Positions 9,395 to 18,771 of a stretch of DNA of 38,062 bases are shown in pieces (position 1 is the first letter of the stretch; every line of letters starts with the position of its first letter). Source of the DNA: DATHTK01 sp035463295 (GTDB taxonomy: Bacteria; Actinomycetota; Rubrobacteria; Rubrobacterales; Rubrobacteraceae); the NCBI GenBank assembly GCA_035463295.1, contig DATHTK010000101.1:1-38062 (forward strand), read 5' to 3'. A program made the translations under genes and the position numbers. Under the pieces are notes generated by a model that did no database searches, was not told where the DNA came from, and worked only from the letters and a program-made list of their open reading frames with translations.

Positions 9395-9400
9395 ACTATA
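9395..9400 (-). promoter_or_regulatory. Candidate -10 (TATAGT) for the universal stress gene
   Basis: TATAGT on the minus strand stands out in a GC-rich intergenic region and would give a leader of about 40 bases. No convincing -35 element is present, so an alternative sigma factor or a weak promoter is possible. Confidence 0.4.
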
Positions 9401-9486
9401 CGCCAGCGGCGCGCCTCGGACCGCCGCGCGGCCCGGGGAGGCACGGGACACCCGCCCTGTGGTAGCTTTTATCCGACCGAGGAGGA

Positions 9487-10692
9487 ATGATGGTTGCACG
9501 AGCCCACGAAGACGGCTACAGAGAACTCGAGGAGACCTTCGCGGAACGTTTCGGACGCGACGATCCGGCCTCCAGTGTCCACGTCTCGCCCACGAGCGCG
9601 GACGAGGTAGTCCTCGTCGCGCGGATAGCCGCCCGGCACGAGCTCCCCCTCTACCTGCGCGGAGCGGGGACGGCAGCCGGCGCCACGGCGGATGGGGGCG
9701 TGTCACTGAGGTTCGAGCTGATGCGGGACGTCTCCGTACGAGAGAATGGAGAGCCGGTCGTGGATCTCGGTCCGGGCATACCGTGGATAGAGCTCGAAGA
9801 CCGCCTGCAGGAGAACGGCAGGAGCCTCAGGGTCTACCCGACCAGCGCCCCCCACACGACGGCCGGAGGCTGGCTGGCGCGGGACGGGCTCGGGGTCGGC
9901 TCCTACGAGTTCGGCTGGCTCAGCGAGAACGTCGTCTCCGCGGAGGTGGTCCTGCCGGGGGGCGCGAGAGAGACGGTGAGCGGGGAGACGCTGGATCTCG
10001 TGGTCGGCGCCGAGGGCACCACCGGCATTATCGTCGAGGCGACCCTCCGGCTGCGCGAGGCGAGTCGCGATACGCCCTTCGCCGCCGTCTTCGGTGACGC
10101 AGGGGATCTGGCGCGCGCGACCGCCGCCCTCGCGGAGAAACGGCTGCCGCTCTGGCATCTTGGGTTCGCCGATCCCGCGCTGCTGCTATCCGGGAAGCCG
10201 CGTCGGGGACAGATGCTATTCGGCGCTCACGCCGGTGAGCGCGGCGGGGAGACCGGGGCGGACCTGGGGCGTCTGATCTCGGAGCACCGGGGGGAGCTTC
10301 TCGCCACCGCGGAGGCGTACCGGGCCTGGGGCGCGCGGTTTTTCCCAGCTGGGGCCCACTACGACGTTCCTTCCCCAGCGCACGTGCTGGTGCCGGTGGC
10401 CGGCCTCGCGCAAGCGCTCCCCGGCCTGAAGGCCGAAGCCGGCGATCTCGTCGTCCAGGGGACCATCGCCCGCGACGGCGAGTCGCTGATCACCGCCTTC
10501 CGGGCTGAAGGGGGGGGCGGCCTGGAGACTCCTTTCGAGCAGGACGTGAAGACCCTGCTCGCGGTGGCTCGCCGGGCGGGCGGGAGAGAGTACGCCGTCG
10601 GGGTCCGCCGCTACACGGGTGCGCGTCGAGACGCGCTCGTCCGGTTGCAGAAGGAGGTCGACCCGCAGGGCATTCTGGGAGCCGGTCGGTAG
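9487..10692 (+). CDS. FAD-linked oxidase (glycolate oxidase GlcE / D-lactate dehydrogenase-like FAD domain protein)
   Basis: This 401-residue flavoprotein belongs to the PCMH/VAO superfamily. The N-terminal FAD-binding domain (about 1-190) shows the opening SPTSADEVVLVARIA, the RGAGT loop, VVDLGPGIPWIELED and SAPHTTAGGWLARDGLGVGSYEFG, then VVGAEGTTGIIVEATLRLR. The C-terminus ends in DPQGILGAGR, the usual closing motif of FAD-linked oxidases. It is shorter than full D-lactate dehydrogenases (450 or more residues) and has no Cys-rich Fe-S region, so it resembles the GlcE half of glycolate oxidase; no GlcD or GlcF partner is adjacent. GAGGAGG precedes two consecutive ATG codons (9487 and 9490). 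The substrate, probably a 2-hydroxy acid, is inferred from the family. Confidence 0.85.
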   Translation: MMVARAHEDGYRELEETFAERFGRDDPASSVHVSPTSADEVVLVARIAARHELPLYLRGAGTAAGATADGGVSLRFELMRDVSVRENGEPVVDLGPGIPWIELEDRLQENGRSLRVYPTSAPHTTAGGWLARDGLGVGSYEFGWLSENVVSAEVVLPGGARETVSGETLDLVVGAEGTTGIIVEATLRLREASRDTPFAAVFGDAGDLARATAALAEKRLPLWHLGFADPALLLSGKPRRGQMLFGAHAGERGGETGADLGRLISEHRGELLATAEAYRAWGARFFPAGAHYDVPSPAHVLVPVAGLAQALPGLKAEAGDLVVQGTIARDGESLITAFRAEGGGGLETPFEQDVKTLLAVARRAGGREYAVGVRRYTGARRDALVRLQKEVDPQGILGAGR

Positions 10693-10797
10693 CGACGAGA
10701 GCGAGGCGTGTCGAGCAGCCTGCCCACCAATATCGGGCGTCGCCTGGTTCCTGCCTAGAGGATATGTTCGAGGCGGGGTCTCCAGGAATCGATGTCC

Positions 10798-12300
10798 TCA
10801 GGAGGCCTCTTCGCCATCCCTGCGCCAGCTCACCCGCTGCAGGATAAAGCCGACCACTATGACCAGAACGGTGGCCCCGCCGCCCAGGATCAGGAGCCCG
10901 CTGGCAGGGTAGCCCTCGTAGGGATTCGCGAACTCGTTGTATATATTGAACGCCGTTATAACGATCAGGATCAACGGGGTGATGATGGAGAGCGCGAGGA
11001 TCCACCAGGCACCCACCCTCACGTACGCGTGCTCGTTAAGGTACCGCTGGAGGGTCCTAAGCTGCCGGACGACCCAGGCCACCAGGATTACCTCGATCAG
11101 CCCGGAGAGCACCAAGCCGTAGCTGTTCAAGAAGTGATCGATGGTATCGAGGTAGTAGATACCCCCGTTTGTAACGTAGATCAAGCCGATTACGAACGCG
11201 GCCCCGCAAACCATGTTCACCGTCTTGGTTCGAGCGAATCCGAACTTGTCGCGCACCCCGGCGATACCGGTCTCGAAGATCGATACGGCCGAGGTGAGAC
11301 CGGCGAACAGGAGCGCCCCGAAGAAGAGCAGCCCGAACAAAGACTGCAGCGCCGGAAGCTGATTTATTATCTGCGGGAAGGTAATGAACGCCAGCCCCAC
11401 TCCCTCGGTGACCACCTCGGTCACCTCGGTGTTCTGCTGGACGGCGAGAAAGCCGAGCACGGAGAAGACCCCGAGGGCAGCGAAGAACTCGAAGCCGCTG
11501 TTGGAGAGCCCCACGATAAGACCGCTGTTGGGCAACTCCGACCGGCGCGGCAGGTAGCTGGCGTAGGCGATCATGACGGCGAACGCGACGCTCAAGGAGA
11601 AGAAGACCTGCCCGTAGGCCGCGATCCAGACCTGCGGGTCGAGGAGCGCCCCGAAGTCCGGGGTGAGCAGCACGTTGAGCCCCTCGCCGGCGCCTGGCAG
11701 GGTCAGGCCCCGGATCACGAGAATGAGCATCATCACGAACATCATGGGAAGAAGGATCGTAGCGGCAAGCTCTATCCCCCGGCCGACGCCGCGGATCAAC
11801 AGCCAGTACACGATGGCCCACGCGATCACGAACGGCACTAGCACCTTGAACTGTATGCCGCCCACGCTCCAGAAGCTGTCGCTGACGCCGAGAAAGTCGC
11901 CGGTAAAGAACCCTTCAGTATCCGAGCCCCACTGGGTACCGAAGGAGAAGTAGCAGAATGCGAGCACCCACCCGATAATTACCATGTAGTAGGTCCCGAT
12001 CACGAACGACACCCCCACCTGCCACCAGCCGAGCCACTCCCACCGTTGCGACAAACGTCTGTACGAGAGCGGACCGGAGCCCCGGTACTTGTTGCCCAGG
12101 CCGTACTCTAGGATCAGAATGGGGATGCCGGCGGTAGCCAGGGCGATAAAGTAGGGGAGGAGAAAGGCGCCCCCGCCGTTGTCGTAGACCACATACGGGT
12201 AGCGCCAGATATTCCCCAAGCCTATAGCTGAACCTGCAGCCGCGAGGATGAAACCCAGCTTGCTGCCCCACTGATCCCGCCGTTCCTCCTGATTCTCCAA
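10798..12300 (-). CDS. Sodium-dependent NSS-family transporter (first copy)
   Basis: This is a 500-residue neurotransmitter:sodium-symporter-family protein with about 12 membrane helices. The family signature in helix 1 is clear (WGSKLGFILAAAGSAIGLGN, then IWRYPYV), as are GGGAFLLPYF and the EVTEVVTEGVGLAFITFP region. Such proteins import amino acids with Na+. It starts with TTG at 12300. A paralog lies at 14085-15602, and the two share a 76-base identical block. Unlike the paralog, no small MetS-type gene follows this copy; the 105 bases downstream hold no suitable reading frame. Confidence 0.93.
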   Translation of the reverse strand: MENQEERRDQWGSKLGFILAAAGSAIGLGNIWRYPYVVYDNGGGAFLLPYFIALATAGIPILILEYGLGNKYRGSGPLSYRRLSQRWEWLGWWQVGVSFVIGTYYMVIIGWVLAFCYFSFGTQWGSDTEGFFTGDFLGVSDSFWSVGGIQFKVLVPFVIAWAIVYWLLIRGVGRGIELAATILLPMMFVMMLILVIRGLTLPGAGEGLNVLLTPDFGALLDPQVWIAAYGQVFFSLSVAFAVMIAYASYLPRRSELPNSGLIVGLSNSGFEFFAALGVFSVLGFLAVQQNTEVTEVVTEGVGLAFITFPQIINQLPALQSLFGLLFFGALLFAGLTSAVSIFETGIAGVRDKFGFARTKTVNMVCGAAFVIGLIYVTNGGIYYLDTIDHFLNSYGLVLSGLIEVILVAWVVRQLRTLQRYLNEHAYVRVGAWWILALSIITPLILIVITAFNIYNEFANPYEGYPASGLLILGGGATVLVIVVGFILQRVSWRRDGEEAS

Positions 12301-12331
12301 GGCGGTCCCCCTCTCAGGCTTCCCTTACGCG

Positions 12332-12349
12332 TACGGAGCGCGGCTCCGT
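12332..12349 (-). other. Small hairpin in the leader of the first NSS gene
   Basis: ACGGAGC and GCTCCGT form a 7-bp stem with a 3-base loop in the predicted 5' leader, about 33 bases before the TTG start. It could modulate translation or be the remnant of a terminator for the upstream gene; no U-run follows. Confidence 0.35.
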
Positions 12350-12387
12350 CCCCGGCACTTCCATCTTCGTGGTGTTCGTTGCGTCAC

Positions 12388-12416
12388 ATTGTCCTATAGC
12401 GGCGTGCTTCGGGCAA
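12388..12416 (-). promoter_or_regulatory. Predicted promoter of the first NSS transporter gene
   Basis: On the minus strand TTGCCC (-35; plus 12411-12416) is followed after 17 bases by GACAAT (-10; plus 12388-12393). Each matches the consensus at 4 of 6 positions with ideal spacing. The leader would be about 80 bases. Confidence 0.45.
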
Positions 12417-12449
12417 CGAGGGCGAACCAGTGGTACGGAGAACCCGTTT

Positions 12450-13340
12450 CTACTCGGTGGGTTGCGGTTCGGCGCCGGACGGCGCGGCCCCCGGAACCGG
12501 AACCTCGGGCTCGCCAGCCGGCGGCTGCTGCGCCGGCTCGAGGGGCGTGGGGTTGGAGGGTACTGCGGGATTCTGCTGCTGCGCCGGCTCGAGGGGCCTG
12601 GGGTTGGAGGGTACTGCGGGATTCTGCTGCTGCGCCGGCGGCCGGGAGTCGCGATCCGGCTGCGAGCCGGGGTCCTGCGGCCGAAGAGGATTGCTCTGCT
12701 GGTCGGACCTGAAGAGCACACCATCCCGGTCGTCACCGCCGGTCTGGCTGACGTGCCCGCCCCCGATCGAGGAGCTAGCACCCGTGACGCCACCCCCGAG
12801 GTGGATCCCGGGAGTCGCCCCCTCGGGGCAGGTTCCCCACAGACCGCAAGAGAGGCTGTTTCCTATGCCCCGCTCGAGGGCGTATATAGCTCCCATGCTG
12901 ATCACGAAAGCGATAGCAGCGGCGATAAGCCCTTTCACGAGTATCGAACGGCGAGCCGGCAGGGGCAAACTGGAGAACCAGCCGACGGCGGCCCGCAGGC
13001 GGCCCATGAAATTGTTCCGCAGGTCGGGGCGTTCGGAGAGCGTCTCGGGAGGCTCCGCGTAGCGGGCGGCCTTACGGCGCTCCCTCCGCGACCGGAGCTT
13101 TCGCGGGACCTTGCGTACGTTGCCCGTCACGCCCTCGAGGTAGGCCTTGAGGATAGCGGCGCCTCCGGTGATTATCATCGTCGTGAGCGCCGCACCGAGT
13201 ATGGTCCCGGCCACGCCGAACTTGGAGGTCACGAACGCCGCCCCGGTCGAGGCCATACCCGCCGCGAGAACCTGGCTTCCGCTCACCACCGGCGCCTGTT
13301 CTTGCGCGTGATCCGGTGCTTGTCCTAGTCTAGGGCTCAT
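12450..13340 (-). CDS. Two-helix membrane protein with repetitive Pro/Gln tail, unknown function
   Basis: This protein has 296 residues and no family I recognise. The N-terminal part holds a long Gly/Ala-rich hydrophobic segment (about 21-65, with FGVAGTILGAALTTMIITGG). A very basic stretch follows (RKLRSRRERRKAAR), then a second helix (about 138-160, ILVKGLIAAAIAFVISMGAI). The basic stretch predicts that the middle is cytoplasmic and the C-terminus outside. The exported part begins with a CGLWGTC cysteine pair that could form a disulfide. It ends in a low-complexity tail containing two copies of a 17-residue repeat (PAQQQNPAVPSNPRPLE and a one-residue variant). It lies between the two NSS transporters. 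It could be a cell-wall-spanning or anchoring protein; that is a guess. Confidence 0.75.
   Translation of the reverse strand: MSPRLGQAPDHAQEQAPVVSGSQVLAAGMASTGAAFVTSKFGVAGTILGAALTTMIITGGAAILKAYLEGVTGNVRKVPRKLRSRRERRKAARYAEPPETLSERPDLRNNFMGRLRAAVGWFSSLPLPARRSILVKGLIAAAIAFVISMGAIYALERGIGNSLSCGLWGTCPEGATPGIHLGGGVTGASSSIGGGHVSQTGGDDRDGVLFRSDQQSNPLRPQDPGSQPDRDSRPPAQQQNPAVPSNPRPLEPAQQQNPAVPSNPTPLEPAQQPPAGEPEVPVPGAAPSGAEPQPTE
12525..12636 (-). repeat. 51-bp tandem repeat encoding the Pro/Gln tail
   Basis: Two full 51-bp units (12525-12575 and 12576-12626) plus the first bases of a third. The units differ at only one base near their middle (g/c, giving Thr versus Arg). The 51-bp period keeps frame and encodes 17 residues per unit, so copy number could vary without disrupting the gene. 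Confidence 0.85.
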
Positions 13341-13501
13341 AGCTACCTAGCCTATCATCGTCGCGTCGCGTTGCAACGGAGAGGCGGCTCCTCGGAAGAT
13401 GATTCTGTGCGAGGTTTCACCCCCTGCGTGCACTGTGGCGGCAAGATCGCCGACCCCATTAGAATTGCACCGGTGGTTCGGCGATAACGAGGCGGAGGAC
13501 T

Positions 13502-13951
13502 GTGGAGGCAACGGGAGGCAAGTTCACGGAGCTATTCGAGGTGATCCGGGACTACGCGGGCAGAGAGCACCACTACCAGGACAAGGCACTGCAGGTTATA
13601 GCCGGCGCGTACGTCTTTATGTTCGAGAGCGAGGACATGCCGGACGCGCGGGGGGTCGTCGACGGCATCCTCGGCCAGTACGAATACGTCTTCACGACAA
13701 TCGAGCGCGGCAACCTCGACCCGCTGAGCGTCGACGCAGTGGTGAGGGTCGCCCTCTACCGGGAAGAGCACATGGAGTGGGGCATCAATCGCCTGGGCAG
13801 GATCCTCGAGGGTCTCTTCCGTCGCTCGCGCACCGACGAGACCTACATGGACTACGTGGAGGACGCCCGGGTCGTTATCCGAGGTCTGGAGAAGATCGTC
13901 GCCGGCTCGATCCTCGAGGAGATCGTCGAGGGCCCGGACACCCCCTCCTAG
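13502..13951 (+). CDS. Hypothetical acidic helical protein
   Basis: This protein has 149 residues starting at GTG, with GGAGG 5 bases upstream (about 13492-13496). It is predicted mostly helical and acidic, with no membrane segment or signal peptide; the C-terminus is Glu/Asp-rich (EKIVAGSILEEIVEGPD). I recognise no family. It is the only plus-strand gene between two minus-strand blocks. It ends 11 bases from the end of the MetS-like gene on the opposite strand, so no separate terminator fits between them. Confidence 0.7.
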   Translation: MEATGGKFTELFEVIRDYAGREHHYQDKALQVIAGAYVFMFESEDMPDARGVVDGILGQYEYVFTTIERGNLDPLSVDAVVRVALYREEHMEWGINRLGRILEGLFRRSRTDETYMDYVEDARVVIRGLEKIVAGSILEEIVEGPDTPS

Positions 13952-13962
13952 GGATCTCTCTA

Positions 13963-14088
13963 CTACTCGGCGGGCGGGTTGTCCCTCTCCCGCGCCGCCG
14001 CCCTGAAGTAGTTGAGTATGAAGAGGACGAGGCTCCCCCACAACCCCAAGGCCCCTATAAGGAACATGATCCAGGCTCCCCCGCTCAC
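13963..14088 (-). CDS. MetS-type small subunit of NSS transporter
   Basis: A 41-residue protein with a single membrane helix (WIMFLIGALGLWGSLVLFIL) followed by a basic, polar tail (NYFRAAARERDNPPAE). This matches the size, topology and position of MetS-family small subunits, which in Corynebacterium are required with the NSS protein MetP for methionine uptake. The start is GTG at 14088. It overlaps the stop codon of the upstream transporter as GTGA, with GGGAGG 4 bases upstream, so translation is coupled. The frame is open further upstream, but that extension lies inside the transporter gene and is not used here. Function is inferred from family and position. Confidence 0.8.
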   Translation of the reverse strand: MSGGAWIMFLIGALGLWGSLVLFILNYFRAAARERDNPPAE

Positions 14089-15602
14089 AACGCCTCCCTT
14101 TCTCCCGCCGGCGAGCTCCCGCGCGACCTCACCTGCTGCAGTATTACACCGACGACGATGGCCAGCAACGACGCCCCCCAACCGAAGACCAGGAGACCGC
14201 TACCCGGGTAGTCGCCATACGGGGTCGTCAGCTCCTGATAGAGGTTGAAGGCCGTGATAACGATGAGCAGGATGGGTGTGATCACGGTGAGGGCTACCAC
14301 CCACCACAGCCCGAGGCGTACGTACGACCTCTCGTTCACGTGCCTCTGGAGTGCCCTGACCTGCCGGACGACCCAGGCCACGAGGATTACCTCGACCAGT
14401 CCCGAGAGCAGCAGCCCGTAGTTGCTCCCGACGAAGTGGTCTACCGTGTCCAGGTAGTAGAGCCCGCCCCTCGTGACGTAGAGCAAACTGACGAGGGCCG
14501 CGAGCCCGCAGACCCAGTTGACGGCTGCGGCGCGCGTGAGGTCGAACTTCTCCCTCACCCCGGCTATGCAGGCCTCGAGGATGGAGACGGCGGAGGTGAT
14601 CCCGGCGAAAAAGAGAGCCCCGAAGAAGAGCAGCCCGAAGAAAGACTGCAGCGCCGGGAGCTGGTTTATGATCTGCGGGAAAGCCACGAACGCAAGACCT
14701 ACCCCGCTGGTTGCGACCTCCGTCACCTCCGTGTTCTGCTGAACGGCGAGAAAGCCGAGCACGGAGAAGACCCCGAGGGCGGCCAGGAACTCGAACCCGC
14801 TGTTGGAGAGCGCCACTATGAACCCGCTGTTGGAGAGGTCCGACCGGCGCGGGAGGTAGCTCGAGTAGGTGATCATTATCGAGAACGCCACCCCGATGGA
14901 GAAGAAGACCTGCCCGTAGGCGGCGACCCAGACGGCGGGGTCGCCCAGCGCCCCGAAGTCCGGGGTGAGCAGCACGTTGAGCCCCTCGCCGGCGCCTGGC
15001 AGGGTCAGGCCCCGGATCACGATGACAAAGATCATCACGATCAGGGTCGGGATGAGCACCTTGCTGGCCAGCTCGATCCCGCGGCTGACGCCCCTCCTGA
15101 GCAGCCAGTACGTGATCGCCCAGGCGATCGCGACGGTCAGCAGCACGTTGAAGCGCAGGCCGCCCACGCTCCAGAATCCCTCGCTGGTGCCCAGGTACTC
15201 CTCGAAGAAGAAGGCGTTGGTGTCCGAGCCCCACTGCGTCCCGATCGAGTACCAGATGTAGCTGAGAACCCACCCGATAATGACTATGTAGTACGTGATG
15301 ATGATGAAGCACACGGTGATCTGCCACCAGCCCAGCCACTCCCACCGTCGGGAGAGGCTGCGGTACGAGAACGGGGCCGCGTGACGGTACTTGTGCCCGA
15401 GTCCGTATTCGAGTATGAGCATGGGGATGCCCGCCGTGGCGATGGCTATGAAGTAGGGTATGAGAAAGGCGCCGCCGCCGTTCTCGTAGACCACGTACGG
15501 GTAGCGCCAGATATTCCCCAGCCCTATGGCGGACCCCATGGCCGCCAGGATGAAGCCCAGCTTGGTGCCCCACTGGTCTCGTTGCCGCTCCTGAGCCTCT
15601 AT
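14085..15602 (-). CDS. Sodium-dependent NSS-family transporter (second copy, MetP-like)
   Basis: This NSS family member has 505 residues from the position chosen. Helix 1 carries WGTKLGFILAAMGSAIGLGN then IWRYPYV. The rest aligns along its whole length with the first copy at clearly high identity. The start is unusual. The first in-frame ATG (15539) lies inside helix 1 and would delete the sodium-site segment. The frame closes upstream at a TGA after only nine more codons, none of them ATG, GTG, TTG or CTG. The only start-like codon is ATA at 15602, 5 bases after GGGAGG, exactly where the first copy has TTG (ATA-GAG-GCT-CAG-GAG versus TTG-GAG-AAT-CAG-GAG). The MetS-like gene follows with a 4-base overlap, so this copy is the likely large subunit of a two-part amino-acid importer. 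Confidence 0.9.
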   Translation of the reverse strand: MEAQERQRDQWGTKLGFILAAMGSAIGLGNIWRYPYVVYENGGGAFLIPYFIAIATAGIPMLILEYGLGHKYRHAAPFSYRSLSRRWEWLGWWQITVCFIIITYYIVIIGWVLSYIWYSIGTQWGSDTNAFFFEEYLGTSEGFWSVGGLRFNVLLTVAIAWAITYWLLRRGVSRGIELASKVLIPTLIVMIFVIVIRGLTLPGAGEGLNVLLTPDFGALGDPAVWVAAYGQVFFSIGVAFSIMITYSSYLPRRSDLSNSGFIVALSNSGFEFLAALGVFSVLGFLAVQQNTEVTEVATSGVGLAFVAFPQIINQLPALQSFFGLLFFGALFFAGITSAVSILEACIAGVREKFDLTRAAAVNWVCGLAALVSLLYVTRGGLYYLDTVDHFVGSNYGLLLSGLVEVILVAWVVRQVRALQRHVNERSYVRLGLWWVVALTVITPILLIVITAFNLYQELTTPYGDYPGSGLLVFGWGASLLAIVVGVILQQVRSRGSSPAGEREAL

Positions 15603-15607
15603 GCTGA

Positions 15608-15613
15608 CCTCCC
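15608..15613 (-). promoter_or_regulatory. Shine-Dalgarno GGGAGG that supports an ATA start
   Basis: GGGAGG on the minus strand is 5 bases upstream of the ATA codon at 15602. No other start-type codon lies within reach in this frame, so the site marks the translation start of the second NSS gene. Confidence 0.6.
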
Positions 15614-15716
15614 TCTCCGGACGGCCTCACTCCCAGCCCTCGAATACCGGCTTCCATTCTGGACCACCGGCTCACGTCAATCAACTATCACGGTCGCTCG
15701 TGGAGGCGTCCCGCCG

Positions 15717-18569
<2,853 letters not shown>

Positions 18570-18598
18570 CCACCCCTCTGCGTCTCTGTTCTTGGCAA

Positions 18599-18626
18599 AG
18601 TATACGGCCCCCTCTAAGGAGGCCAA
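18599..18626 (-). promoter_or_regulatory. Predicted uvrA promoter
   Basis: On the minus strand TTGGCC (-35; plus 18621-18626) and TATACT (-10; plus 18599-18604) are spaced by 16 bases. The predicted leader is about 23 bases and contains the GAGGGG ribosome site. No SOS-type LexA palindrome is visible. Confidence 0.5.
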
Positions 18627-18716
18627 AGAGCTTATTCTGCGCACCTCGATTTTACCACCCGCCGAGGTATCGCCCGGACCTCCATCCCCAGCTTTGTTTC
18701 GCTCCTGACCCGGCCT

Positions 18717-18728
18717 CATATATATTTA
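18717..18728 (+). promoter_or_regulatory. AT-rich -10 region of the PucR-type regulator gene
   Basis: A 12-base AT run containing TATATA and TATATT stands alone in a GC-rich divergent region, 45-55 bases before the regulator's ATG. A -35 element is not clear (TTTCGC about 16 bases upstream is the best). Confidence 0.4.
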
Positions 18729-18771
18729 GGGCGATGACTCTGGAGCGCGCGACACTACATACGGGACGACC

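Noticed and set aside
12525..12636. Tandem repeats as a CRISPR array
   Set aside because: The 51-bp units abut without variable spacers, keep coding frame and encode part of a protein tail.
13399..14211. 270-codon plus-strand frame over the orphan gene
   Set aside because: It overlaps the 149-residue gene in another frame and crosses the MetS-like gene; the translation is Arg/Pro-rich without structure.
18570..18771. SOS (LexA) box upstream of uvrA, and likewise before uvrB and uvrC
   Set aside because: I searched by eye for GAAC-N4-GTTC and CGAAC/GTTCG palindromes and found none at useful spacing.
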